A DNA stretch of 64,000 bases from Casuarina equisetifolia (taxonomy: Eukaryota; Streptophyta; Magnoliopsida; Fagales; Casuarinaceae): contig CM052358.1 in assembly GCA_028551475.1 (NCBI GenBank), positions 23,090,853 through 23,154,852 on the forward strand. Reading direction: 5' to 3'. Position numbers and translations under genes: made by a program. Below are positions 12,396 to 23,640 of this stretch, in pieces. Within the stretch, counting starts at the first letter, position 1. Each line of letters starts with the position of its first letter. The notes below the pieces were generated by a model. That model had not been told where the DNA came from and made no database searches. It saw only the letters and a program-made list of their open reading frames with translations.

Positions 12396-13708
12396 TTCTT
12401 GGTCATGCAGCCAGAAGCATCATCTAGAATGTTTCTATATATAGTGGTTTGTATCACAATTTGCAATTTTTTTATACGAAAAACATACTTAATAGTTTAA
12501 GTTGTGTCTTTGGCTGTATAATCTGATGTTATAATTTTGATATTACTAACAACTTCATTTTCTTACTTAAAATCAAAGGAGGAAAACAAAGAGTTGGAGA
12601 AGAATATAATACTTGTGGTACTTAAGGAATGACGTGAGTTTCTTCAAAACTAAACCTGACATCGTAGCATAATCCCACATTGGTAACAAGATGTTAAATA
12701 CTCTTCTTTATTAATGTCTGTTGGAGGAAATTTGCATATGCGCAATTGTGACCAATATCCATCACGGCACTTATAGATGGATCCTTTGGTCGAAGAATAT
12801 CTGTTTCATATTCATCTCTTTAGCTGTTAGCTAAGGATATTAACCAATGAAATTGTGGTTCAAATAGGACTATATAAATGGATTTGTAAAGATAGCTCAC
12901 ATCTCCCTAAGTCACTTTTACATTTAAAAGAAATCAATTTAAGATTATTAGTGAGATTTCACATTACTTCTATTCAAAATTGATAAAAAGATTATTACCG
13001 ATACACAAAATGAATTTGCTGAAAAATTCAAATAATTTCCTAAAAGAACTTCAAAATCTAGAAACAAATTTATATTTAGCATGAAATTCAGATAGTTGGA
13101 AAGCTAATGAGAATTGACGCCTTCCCCCTTTTGCCGAGTAGCTTTTGAACGTCGTACAAAGAGAGTAACATAAACGGTAGAGGTGTGTGGTTGAAGGAAA
13201 ATTATTGTAAAAGTGGAAAGGCTTATGAGCAATTGGAGCATGGTAGAACTCAACACCATTGAAAAGGCCGTAAGAAAATTGCACACACAGAAATCTAGGC
13301 GCCATATAGTTGCCCGAAACAAATATAGGCTAAAAACTCTTATTTTATTTATTTATTTATTTTTATTTTTCCTTGTTTTATATTAGAGAACTCAGATGTT
13401 AACCTAAAAACTAAGTCATAAATTGGAAAATTTTTTATGTTTAAATATTATTTGATAATTGTTTCTCTTTTTCATGTGAGCCTATTATTCTTAATATTTT
13501 TTAGCATACTTAGTAAATCTTGAGTTTAAGGTAGAACATAATAAACTAAAAGCTCCTATGCACCGAGTATATCTAATAAACTAAAAATTTAATAATCTGA
13601 TCTAAAAATTAACTTATGAGGTAAGAAATTTTTTATATTTAAATATTATCTAATAATTATATCTTATTTAGGTAAACTTTTCTTAGTTAACGTTTTGCGG
13701 TTCTCATT
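12396..13708 (+). other. 3' flank of copy A and upstream DNA of relic B
   Basis: No gene. Parts from about 12575 align with 34710-35970 (before relic C) and with 59515-60000 (before relic G), so this is the linker inside the duplicated unit. A short run of (TTTA) repeats lies at about 13340-13370. Confidence 0.6.
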
Positions 13709-13985
13709 CGATGATACCACTGATACTCTTTGACCAGGCCTACCACCAAACACCACGAGTCTCATCATATTTGTGAACGGACAGTTCAGTCTTCTTTTGG
13801 AGGATTGGGAAACCGAAAAATCTTATGCGTTGTAGGAAGCACTCTTGTAAGTTCCTTCTGCTACTCTTGTGGGTTCAACAGGGAGCACTTTCTTCGATCG
13901 GAAATATGTAACTGCCATCCCAGCAGCATCTATTGCAACGGTTCTTAGTATGGGACTTTTTGTTTATCATGTGAGGTGAGAGTCA
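13709..13985 (+). pseudogene. S-receptor-like kinase relic B
   Basis: Short remnant of a second receptor-kinase gene following copy A. It keeps pieces of exon 1 (a DTTDTL-PG stretch like the DTIRPGQ start of the mature ectodomain in copies D and E, then a GQFSL-like strand) and, after a large internal loss, the membrane-span exon (AIPAASIATVLSMGLFVYHVR near 13910-13975), followed by a donor-like GTGAATG. Frames are broken and no kinase part remains. Relic C at 35974-36300 is its duplicate with the same internal loss, so the loss predates the block duplication. Confidence 0.75.
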
Positions 13986-14892
13986 AGAAAGAAAGGTGAA
14001 TGTAGAATCACTCACTGCATTTAAAGCACTTGTTCTTAATTTATAATCAACAAAATATGAAAATGTGTATTAAAGTTCAATGAAAGGCAAATCCATAGTA
14101 ATTTAAAAAAGAAACTATACATATTAAGTCCTTTATTTCTTGAGATCTTGAAGACAAACATTCCAATTTCATAAAAAACTTGAACAAAAATGGAATTACA
14201 AATTCAGTACTTAATTTATAATTAGATACGTTAACCTGGATAAGTAGTAAGAGTCTAAATCAAAAATTCAAAATATCATTTTAACATTTTTTTGTTATTG
14301 AAAGTTTAAAGTAGTAGGATGAAAAGCTACAATCAGAATAAAAGGTATAACTGTTGGAAGATGAGCAACTTTATTTGCTTAACATGATCGTGTGACTTGG
14401 CCACACCCCTTCGCAACATATATTTGACTATTAGTTATGGTTTGTACCAAGTGACAGGAGGATACGATGGGATACAGTAGTTGGACAGTTAATCACAATT
14501 TTGGTGTCGCAAGTTAGGCAATTAACTAGTTGTCAACAACCAGTTGAGTCAAAGGCTAATGTTGACCCCTTGGCACGAATCTAGGAACTCAAACTCGTAG
14601 TTTTGTTTTGATATTGATTATTAGGATTAAACTTTGCCACTAGACTAAAAGTTATTATTGTTAGGGAGGCTGAACTTTATTTCCTTAACCATATCATTCA
14701 AACACACCTCTTGATAACACAGCTAATAGTATAAAGCCCTGTACTACAATTACAACATACATAAACTATCGGCCATTATTGACTACTAAATAAAGGAAGA
14801 CAACTATCAATAAGAAACTGCCGACCATGATTGGATAGATAAACGAAGAAAGGCAGCTAACAATCCAAGATCTGCAAGTACAAGTTAAGCTT
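13986..14892. other. non-genic; contains the recurring 3'-flank repeat
   Basis: From about 14025 to 14320 this matches the repeat unit at 22654-23640 and 36320-36560, and 14355-14540 matches 36595-36800. These are pieces of the duplicated block. The last ~130 bases before 14893 would be 3' UTR of the minus-strand kinase. No other gene is visible. Confidence 0.5.
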
Positions 14893-17289
14893 TCAGCTGC
14901 TGGAGATATCTGGGCATGGACTTGGGGGAAGAGTAACTTGAACAATTCCTTCAAGCATAAGCATCGCCTCTTTCATGGTGGGTCTTTTCGAGGGGTCCTC
15001 TTGGAGGCAACAAATAGACACCATCAGAAACCTATCCAACATCTTTATGTCCTCAATGGCTTCTGGATCATCTTCAATAAGAGCATCTAGTCTACCTTCT
15101 CGGTAGTAGTCATATGCCAAATCAGTTAGAATCCTCCTCTCTTCTTGAAGTTCTACATTCACATTTTTTCGACAACAAATGATTTCCAACAATAGAACGC
15201 CAAAGCTATAAACGTCAACTTTCACAGTAATTGGGGAGGTCTTGAACCACTCTGGTGCAACATAGCCCTTAGTACCTCTGATATCAGTGTTGGTTCGACT
15301 TTGATTCATTGCTAAAAGCTTAGCTAATCCGAAGTCAGAAATTCGAGCACTATAGGACTCATCAAGCAGAATATTTTGTGGCTTTATATCACAATGGATA
15401 ATTTGGGTGTGGCATTCTTCATGCAAGTAGAAAAGTCCTCTCACAATCCCAAAGGCGATGTTTGTCCTCTGACGCCAACTAGGTTTGAGTTCCCCGAATA
15501 GGAAAGAAGCTAAACTACCATTACCCAAGAACTCATAAACTAGCACTCGATGCTGTCCCTCAGCACAATACCCGAGAAGCCGGACTAGATTCTTGTGATG
15601 GGTTCTGCCAATCACGTCCACTTCGGTTTTGAATTCCTTGTCGCTGTCCTCAAACACTCTGTCCAACTTCTTGACAGCGATCGAAAAGTTTTGGATTTCG
15701 CCTTTGTAAACTATTCCACAGGATCCTCTTCCTAATTCTTTATCAAACCCATTTGTGGCCTCCACTAACTCTTTGTAGGTAAATTGGCGCAAGTTCCCTT
15801 CAACAACACAATTATTTGGTTGAATACCTTTGAACTTCTTCTGGGAGTAGAACCAAAAACCAAGACAAAATGTGCTTGCCAGCAAAAAATTCACAAGCAT
15901 AGAACTACCTAACACCGTCGATAGAACAATCTTCGACGTGTGGTGGCCTTTGTTGCCTCCAAGAGGACCCCTCGAAAAGGGAGGATTTTGGCCAGTGGAA
16001 TCGTTCTTTCTCACCTTAAGGATAGCCGTTACTCCGAGGCCCGGATCACTTTTTCCATTCGAGAGCGGTAGCCTCTTTGTCCAACAGCTGTTCTGCGGAT
16101 ATGCCGCTGCAACGCATAGGCAATCATGCAAGCAAGATTTTTTGCAGTCCTCTATACTGTATGGACTAAACCGCTCTAAGTCATTCCATTTCCAATCAGT
16201 GTTTGGTAGCTCCACCAATTCATATAAATCTTCTGGTGAACTTTTCCCATCTTCTTCACAGCTTTGTGGGAAATCAGGTTTGCAGCTACCATCCTGGGCA
16301 CTCTCGATTAGAGAAAACTGTGGTAGGCATTCACAAATCGGCCTTTTATCATGTCCGAGTGAGCAGATACTGTTGTACCCACAAGTCCCGCTACCCAGAC
16401 CATCTGATAAATTAAGGCAAATGTTTTCAGGTATGATCTTAATGACATTCCAGCTATCGTTGGCGGTCGAATTCTTCGGGTGTTGACTAACAGTGAAAAC
16501 GCCATCAAAATTAATAGTTGCTCTGTGATAGTACGCTGAAGCTGGGCCTACGTCCTTCTCTTCAGTAATATAGAATCTTTCTCCACTCTTTCTTTCTATG
16601 TATAAGTAACCGGACTCATTGAAGATCACTTTGTAACCAGAATTCGATTCATTGGTGGAATTTGAAGTGGAACTAGTGTAGCACGTACCATAAGCAGAAC
16701 CGCTAGGCAAATTTATGGGATTGAGCACTGCATCACCATTTTCGTGCAAGCGAAATTGGAACCTTCCCACTGAGAAGTTGGTGTATCGATTTCGGGAAGA
16801 AAGAACCCCGCCTTTCTCCAGTATTTGAGTCGGCAACAACGTATCTGCAGGATACTTGAAGCTCTCCCATAAACTTTTAGAGCCTTCATCTACAAGCATG
16901 AAGTTGCCGGTATCATTCAATACACCGTAGGCAACGGTGCCTCTAATGAATGGCGATCTCCATAGCTCTTGATTTTGAGGATTGTTGAGTACAAGCCCAC
17001 GTTCAGCAGTTAGCCCAATTGTGGATCCTCTTGGTGCCGTGTTGGCCCCATTTGGATACCAAACTATAGTTTTCACTGGTATTTTGTTATACCAGATGGC
17101 AAGCAAGAAGAGATCCTTGTCAAGTTGATGAAACCCGAATGCAAAATCACTGGAATCGGAAAGCCACGGAGCACCAGCCCCGTCTGCAGTGAGAGTCTCG
17201 CCCACGCTTAGTTTACCGTTAGATAGAGCAACATAAAAGGCGGGCTGCAAGAGCAGAAAGAAAACAATGCGAGAAAGAACGGAAGGCAT
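14893..17289 (-). CDS. G-type lectin S-receptor-like Ser/Thr kinase, LECRK/RLK1-like, intact
   Basis: Intronless 798-residue membrane receptor kinase. A signal peptide (about 1-22) precedes a B-lectin domain (about 28-150), an S-locus-like region, an EGF-like Cys cluster (about 291-321, CGYNSIC...CECLP), a PAN-like region (about 345-425), a membrane span (454-481) and a kinase (516-785). The kinase has P-loop LGRGSCG (519-525), Lys540, DFG (652-654) and APE (678-680). The catalytic loop is IIHCDIKPQN, so this is a non-RD kinase, a class linked to innate immune receptors. The frame is open upstream to 17601, but I place the start at 17289 because a clean signal peptide follows it; the extra 104 codons have no domain and span a tandem repeat. 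Family members occur in LECRK/RLK1 clusters; ligand and pathway are unknown. It is the only clearly intact gene here and is unrelated in exon structure to the + strand kinases. Confidence 0.95.
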   Translation of the reverse strand: MPSVLSRIVFFLLLQPAFYVALSNGKLSVGETLTADGAGAPWLSDSSDFAFGFHQLDKDLFLLAIWYNKIPVKTIVWYPNGANTAPRGSTIGLTAERGLVLNNPQNQELWRSPFIRGTVAYGVLNDTGNFMLVDEGSKSLWESFKYPADTLLPTQILEKGGVLSSRNRYTNFSVGRFQFRLHENGDAVLNPINLPSGSAYGTCYTSSTSNSTNESNSGYKVIFNESGYLYIERKSGERFYITEEKDVGPASAYYHRATINFDGVFTVSQHPKNSTANDSWNVIKIIPENICLNLSDGLGSGTCGYNSICSLGHDKRPICECLPQFSLIESAQDGSCKPDFPQSCEEDGKSSPEDLYELVELPNTDWKWNDLERFSPYSIEDCKKSCLHDCLCVAAAYPQNSCWTKRLPLSNGKSDPGLGVTAILKVRKNDSTGQNPPFSRGPLGGNKGHHTSKIVLSTVLGSSMLVNFLLASTFCLGFWFYSQKKFKGIQPNNCVVEGNLRQFTYKELVEATNGFDKELGRGSCGIVYKGEIQNFSIAVKKLDRVFEDSDKEFKTEVDVIGRTHHKNLVRLLGYCAEGQHRVLVYEFLGNGSLASFLFGELKPSWRQRTNIAFGIVRGLFYLHEECHTQIIHCDIKPQNILLDESYSARISDFGLAKLLAMNQSRTNTDIRGTKGYVAPEWFKTSPITVKVDVYSFGVLLLEIICCRKNVNVELQEERRILTDLAYDYYREGRLDALIEDDPEAIEDIKMLDRFLMVSICCLQEDPSKRPTMKEAMLMLEGIVQVTLPPSPCPDISSS

Positions 17290-17378
17290 TACGGAATTAT
17301 GTGGACTCCTACAATCTAACGAATGGAGGTAACAAGTGACAGAACACCATATCAAAAGGAAGGGCAGATGATTTCGGT

Positions 17379-17516
17379 GACTTGTGTGTTTGAAATATTC
17401 AAAGTCCTCCGAAGATGTACACAGCGGGATTAGGTAGAAAGCCCACTGACTTGTGTGGTCCAAATATTCAAAGTCTTCCAAAAATATACACAGCAGAATT
17501 AGGTGGAAAGCACATT
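17379..17516. repeat. 69-bp direct tandem duplication in the LECRK 5' leader
   Basis: Two adjacent units, 17379-17447 and 17448-17516, both starting gacttgtgtg, differ at roughly a dozen positions. They lie 90 bases upstream of the chosen start codon of the minus-strand kinase, in its probable 5' UTR or proximal promoter. Confidence 0.9.
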
Positions 17517-18180
17517 GACAGAGTTCCTGTTCCAAAAGCAAGCGTTGGCGGAATTTTGGGAGCCCCTGTCCAGTGACCATCAGACGCTTCGTGGAAAACA
17601 TATGAAGCTTGTGTTTAAATTATGCAGGACTTGGACTCACGCACCGAAAGTAGGTTCATGCGGCCATATAAAAATATTGAAGATGCGTTGCAGGGAAACA
17701 TGAAGGAAAGTTCTGTTGGGAAGATTAATGGGAATCACGCGGCAAACATTGAAACCTATATGCCGGTGTTATTTGTTATCATAAATAGCCCAAGCTTAAC
17801 CAGTGTAAATATAGCACTATTATACATTGAAAATCATTAAGTGAACACAATTATTGACAAAAGCACTTCTTTCCTTTATTGTATTTCCTAAACTTTCAGG
17901 TTGAACCCCATAGCATTCAAGTCAACCTGAGTACTCCAACATTAAGCGTAGTCTCAGGTTCCCATTTTGCTATTAAGTATAAGTACCTTGTGAAGATGTG
18001 GTCCTAGACTCATCTAACGTGTAGCATAGGTAGCAACTGTTATCCTTAGACATTCCAAGAAATTGAACTCTATCCTTTGTTGTGATCCACCCATCATAGC
18101 AAGCCATAATAATATAAACCATTCTTGGTCTTGATTTCATTGTCTTGATTCTAGTTGTTAAGGTGCAAAAGAAAGCTTTG
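17517..18180. other. intergenic; probable LECRK promoter region, no gene seen
   Basis: No supported coding frame. It lies directly upstream of the minus-strand kinase and should hold its promoter, but I could not fix a TATA box with confidence. Confidence 0.4.
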
Positions 18181-18445
18181 ATACAATGCTTAGGATTGAA
18201 TATCACTTTGTATATTGATTTTAGGAGACCCTTTTAGTCTTTGTTTAAGGGCTAAAACGAGGTGGATACCCTTTAAGATACAATACTTAAGATTGAATAA
18301 TACTTAGAATATTGATTCAAGGAGACCTTTTTAAAGTCTTTGTTTAAGGGCTAAAAAGAGGTGGATAATTTAACATACAATGCTCAGGATTGAATAACAC
18401 TTTGAATATTGACGCAAGGAGTATTCGAGACCCTTTTAGTATTCT
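18181..18445. repeat. 97-bp tandem repeat, about 2.7 copies
   Basis: Units starting at 18181, 18278 and 18375 (period 97) share 'atacaat-cttaggattgaat', a TTTAGTCTTTGTTTAAGGG block and GAGGTGGATA. The third unit is partial. Copies have diverged clearly, so the array is not young. No match elsewhere in the window. Confidence 0.88.
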
Positions 18446-19744
18446 TCTTCGGTTAACTGCATAATTCCACTTATGCCAATTGCATTGCTAATTAGATTAT
18501 CCCAACAATTTCACATTGATAGATTTGTAGCCACTTTGTGTTACGTCAATTAAGTAATGCCAAATAATTCTTTTTTACCATGGCTAGAGAAAATCCATCT
18601 ACTTAGTAGAAAAGTTTACAGTTCAGTGTCTTGAATATAAAATTTAATTTATCTCAAACCATATAAATTTTGTGTTAATTTGTTATTATTGTTTTTGTTT
18701 ACCAAAGAAATTCAATAGGGGTGAATTGGATTTCTGTGTCGAAAAATTATCTTCATGTACTTTTCGGGTTATGTCTAACGTTTTAATGTTTTTCCTAGTT
18801 TTTATAGTCAACTTACCGGAAAGCATACCAAATGAGTGCAAGTTTAAAATAAACTTCTACAGTCGGCCCTCTAAATCGCATGGGGCAAAGGAGAAGGAAC
18901 CCGCATGACAGGAAAAGAGAAATGTAGAGGGCTGCACATTAATCCTCACCGATCTCACAGTGAAAAGAACTTCCAAAGTTGGAAAGTGGCTGCGATGAAG
19001 GCTACGGGTTGAGGAAGGAGATGCTAGAAGGCAGCAAGAAGTTCTTGAAGCAAAGTATTTTGAGAGTAATTTAGTTATGCTACAAAAAGTCTTCAAATAG
19101 TAGTATGAAAGAGTCCTTATGAGGAGTGATATTTTATCAAGTAGGAGAATAAAACTTAGAAGCCTCATGGTGTGTAATTGACATGGAAAGAAAGGCTCAT
19201 ATGAGAGATTTTGCAAAACAAATATCTTGAATTTGAATTCCTTCAATTGTATTTCTAATTGACTTGAATATATTTTGAATCAACCTTATTCTTCAGTTTA
19301 AGTCATTAAATAAAGTTTGGTGGAGTTAAGAGTTATAAAAAAATTAAATAAATAAAACTTATAAATTATAATGAAAATTTACATAAACTTTGAAATTTTT
19401 TAAAGGCCATTTTTTAGCTTAAGTAGTTAATGTTTTGCTTTAAATTATTTATAGCATCATTCATGATATCTACAAATATATGATGATTTATCAAAAAAAA
19501 AAAAACCTTGCTTGTGTTGCATGCAAGGTTATTGGGTTAAAAATTTTAAGCTTTGGATTGAAGGGCTCCAACTTTCTTCACTCGTGAAAGAAGCTCAAAT
19601 ATAAGGAAAGTAAAAAGAGTTAATCACTTGTTAGTTTAGTAGTAAACTAGGAAGATTTGAAATCTCTTGATATCTAGTTTAATACCTAAATTTGTGAGTT
19701 TGGATTAAGAAAAAAGAATTAATAGAAATAAGAAAGGCAAAAAG
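18446..19744. other. intergenic, no gene seen
   Basis: AT-rich with scattered short frames. The longest minus-strand frame (18857-19246, 129 codons) has no recognisable domain. Nothing supported. Confidence 0.4.
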
Positions 19745-21239
19745 TAAAAAATATGATTGGTATGATCTAATTTAGACTTGTAGTATCAATAAATATAATT
19801 TCAGTAGATAGCTAATTTGTCAAAATTGGCTTTTTATAACAAAAGAAATTATATAATGATTTTTTTTTGGTTGAAATGTAAGTTTGCATTAATATAAAGT
19901 AGTATACAAAAGAAGATGGGCATACCCCAGTATTATAAATTTCAACAACTATGAAAAGATTGAGATTGGAAGCCTCCAAATCTCACTTAAAATGATATTT
20001 CCCTGTGAGGATTTTACATTTTGAAACAAAGAAGCTTTCTCTCGTATAGTTTTCCTTACTTTAGCCAAGAGGATAGGAATGTCAACTATTCTATCTTGAA
20101 ATCGTCTTCTATTTCGTTTTGTCCATATGCAATAAATACAAGCTAAAAAAGATATTTTAAGAAGCTTTGCAACCAAATTTTTTCCTTTAGTTGCTCTAAT
20201 CATCCATTGTAGTTTTTCATTCCATCCTCCAATATGACGTCGAATTATATTTTAAACAAGGATAGTCTTCCAAACCATCATAGTCCATAGACATTCAAAA
20301 AAAGATGACTCCTATTTTCAACTTAAGATTAACAAAAGTCACAGTATAAGTTAATTAAGAGAAGCCATCATACCATTTTTTCTGGTGTAGAGAGTCGATC
20401 TTGACAAACTAGCCATCCAATAAAATTATGTTTGCAAATGCCCCTTGTCCAAATTAAATCATATCAATTCACTTTCTCAGTAACTGGTTAAAGGTTCTGA
20501 TAAATTTTTTTGTAGCAATAGGTAAACATATATAGAACCTAAGTAAGTGTAGGCCTTAGTTTGAGAAGGCCTCTCTAACTCCATGCCATGGTGCCTTTGA
20601 TATCAAGCTGCATTATTAAAGTTCTTTTATATTTTGTACTATGGATTCACTTACTCCATAATGAAGTATCTAAAAGATTGATGAATTTCCAAAGCAAACG
20701 TCCCAAAAGGACTTTATTCCAAATTTATATCGATTTTTTTTTCAATTAACTTATATTGTATTTTTGTCGATTTTAAGTTGAAAATAGGAGTCATTTATTT
20801 TTTGAATATACATGGATTATGATGATTTAGAAAACTATTCTTACTTAATGAAATTCAACATCATATTGGAAGATGGAATTAAGAATTGCAAGGGATAATT
20901 AAAGTAACTAAATAAAGGGATTTAGCTACAAAAGTTCTTAAGATATCCTTTTTAACTTGCATTTATTGTATTGGGCTTAACATAATAGAAAATAATTTTA
21001 AAATAAAACAATTGACATCCCAATTTTGTTAAAAATAGTAAGAAAAATTGTTTAAGGGAGAGTTCTTTGTTTCAAAATATTAAATTTTTTCAAGAAAACT
21101 ACATTTTGAGTAAAATTTGGAAGCTTTTAACCTCAATTTTTTGTAGCTTTCATAAGTCTTACAATATTGAAATATACTCGTATGATTCTGTATACTAATT
21201 TTTATTAATATAAACTTATTTTTCCATTAAAAAAAAAAA
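19745..21239 (+). mobile_element. LINE 3' fragment on +, interrupted by a second LINE
   Basis: 19745-19860 matches LINE positions around 9590-9705, and 20733-21239 continues with the part matching 9707-9754 and 11138-11579, ending in a run of A's at about 21228-21239. The two halves are contiguous in the full LINE, so one element was split by the minus-strand insertion between them. Across 20790 it shows the uninterrupted site at which the solo LTR of 9755-11132 landed in its relative. Truncated at its 5' end and non-coding. Confidence 0.88.
19861..20732 (-). mobile_element. 5'-truncated LINE inserted in another LINE
   Basis: On the minus strand this carries LINE sequence from about the match of 9345 to the 3' end, closing with an A run that reads as T's at 19861. 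A GA followed by T's occurs at both edges (about 19858-19869 and 20732-20742), a plausible target duplication that merges with the poly(A). The frame fragment at 20203-19949 (MIRATKGKNLVAK) is part of the ORF2 tail. Truncated and dead. Confidence 0.87.
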
Positions 21240-22653
21240 AGATGAGGATTGACTTGCGCAAGGGCGCAGCAGGTTTTAAATTCATTCATTGACTGGTGCC
21301 CACTCAGGCAACGTTATGAACTTTTAAAGTAATCAACTGGCACGCTCTACTATCCGAGTTAATGGGCCAAACTCAACGATTGTAAGAGTTTTGCCTAATC
21401 CAACGATTACAAATATTAATATAGTTACGTCATAAGGCCTATAACTAAACACTTCCTAAATTAGGGGCAGGCCATAAGTACTGCAACATCCTAGGGGGCC
21501 TCATAGAGACCCTTTTAGTTTATAAAGATGCTTGAACTGGGTCGGTGGAATTTGGACATTTAAAACCATGTTGTGGAGTGTGAGATAAAAAGATCTGCTG
21601 GATGTTGTCATCGTTGTTATTTCAACGCTTTGTTTTTATTTGAAAGGTATCTCCTTTGTTTTATTCCTAGGTGTCTATACCCAAACTCATTAGTTCCTGC
21701 TACTCCTGGAGCCCCACACATAGTTGGCCACCCTAGCCAAGCTTTAGATTTTATTACATGTGTAGGACCACTGCCCCGGGTTTACTAGTGGGCTAAAACC
21801 ATTGTATGAACTATAAGCATATTCACTATATAGTTGCCGTCTTACTGCTTTGGATAAACGATTTTCATTGAGAAGGATGCTTGTTACTTTGAAAAGATCA
21901 ATGACCTAAAGTAATGCAAAAAAGAAAGGGGTGAAAAGGCAAAAAAGAAAAAAAAAGAAAACAAGAACTTTTAAGGCGAATTGCTACGACCTTAATTGAG
22001 TAGTTTGGAAGTAACAAGTGAATCCCTCAGATCTACTTCATTTAAGCCTGCTTCTATAAACTCAAGCTAACGGAAGGAGGACCAGGATCAAGAGAATGAA
22101 TTAAAAAGCATAACAATATAAGAGAATTGTTGCAACCCACAATCGCCCCATCTGACTCTTGTGGAGGCAACTTTGTCTCTTAAAGATTCTCACTTCCTCA
22201 ACCCGTAGTCGGGAAAGCTTCCAGCAATCTGACTACGTTGACGATTGAAAGACAATCACTCCCCTTAACCCATAGCTAGGAAGCCTTCTAATAAAAGTAA
22301 CGACCAACATGAACTATCAGATAAGCACCAAAAGAGATTATCAAAGTACCTACTGAGTTCGAAGCAAACATGCAAGCATACACACTTGGAGATTTTGAAA
22401 CACATCCGCAGAAGAATTACATACAGACGGTTCTCAGAAAAAACGAAAACTTACAAAGCAAATTAGAGAGCCAACTACTAGCATACAAGATAAACAGTTC
22501 TTAAGTGCCAAAGCTAGTAGCTACCTAATTTCATGATCGCGCATGTTCTGCAAGTACAAAATACAAGATAACCACTACAAATTTGAAACGAAGACTTTGA
22601 AATTAGAACTCAATGAGTCTTGGCACTAAGCTATTGACCCAAGTCAAGACACC
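21240..22653. other. intergenic, no gene seen
   Basis: No supported frame, repeat or element. Moderately AT-rich unique-looking DNA. Confidence 0.4.
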
Positions 22654-23640
22654 TACTTGTTATTAATTTACAATCAACAAAAAATTGAAAATGTGTATTC
22701 CAAGTTCAATAAAGACAAATCGATAGTGATTTAGAAAAAAAAAAAAAAGGTAGTGGCTAAGAAAAAAGAATCTACATATTCGATCCTTTATTTCTTGAAA
22801 TTCTAAAAAACAAACATTTTGATTGTATTAAAAACTTAAGAGGAGAGGAAATCAGAATTTAGAACATAAAATTCAATTAACCAAGTTAACTTAGATGAAT
22901 AGTGAGAGTTCTAATAAAAAAATGGATTATCTTTTAACATTTTTATTCTAGAGGTTCAAAGCACTTGTTATTAATTTATAGTCAATGAAAATTGAAGATG
23001 TGTATTCAAGTTTAATAAAGACAAATCAATATTTATTTAGAAAAAAATCTATATATTAGATCTTTTATTTCTTGAAATCTTAGAAAACTAACATTCTAAT
23101 TTTATCAAGAACTTAAACAAAAAAAAAATTATGAGTTTAGCACTGAAAATATAATTTTTTTTCTATAGGAATTTATGAATTTACTATAAATTCAAAGTAT
23201 CTTTTTAACATCTTTTTCTAAAAGTTTAAGGTGCTAGGATCAAGAGTCACTATCAAGATAAAAGCTACAAACATTATAAGAGGGGCAACTTTATTTACTT
23301 GACAAGATTATGTCACTCAGGTACACCCTTTCACAATACAACTAATAGTGGAAAGTCTTATATTATGCCATAGACTGATATGAGGGGCTACAACAATCAG
23401 ATGGTTAACCTCAATTCTAAGAACAATAAATAAAGACAAATTAGTAGTGATTTAGGGAAAAAAAACTAGATATTAAATCCACTGTTTCTTGAAAACTTAG
23501 AAAATAAATATTTTAAGGCATCAAAAACTTTAGTAGAGAGAACATTAAAAATTTAGTACCTAAAATATAATTAGATTGTTAACTTGGATGAATGGTAAAA
23601 GTTTTTATCATAAATTCAATATTACATTGGACTAACAACA
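22654..23640. repeat. about 309-bp flank repeat, two full copies and one partial
   Basis: Units start with ACTTGTTATTAATTTA at 22654 and 22963. A third, shorter and displaced copy runs about 23424-23640. Each has a 'caataaagacaaat' block, 'atcctttatttcttgaaat' and a 'taacttggatgaatag' end. Single copies occur after relics B (14025) and C (36320), so the unit belongs to the 3' flank or an old intron of the kinase gene and was multiplied here. Confidence 0.75.

Noticed and set aside
13051-13322. Two overlapping minus-strand frames of 72-84 codons
   Set aside because: Lie in duplicated linker DNA. The corresponding frames in unit 2 (35176-35401) differ and share no codon-level conservation.
15872-16486. 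204-codon plus-strand open frame
   Set aside because: Lies wholly antisense to the intact kinase gene; no domain of its own. A shadow of GC-richer coding DNA.
18857-19246. 129-codon minus-strand open frame
   Set aside because: No recognisable domain, low-complexity Leu/Ser/Phe composition, no splice or repeat support.
21573-21788. 71-codon plus-strand frame
   Set aside because: No domain, no neighbours, composition as the surrounding intergenic DNA.
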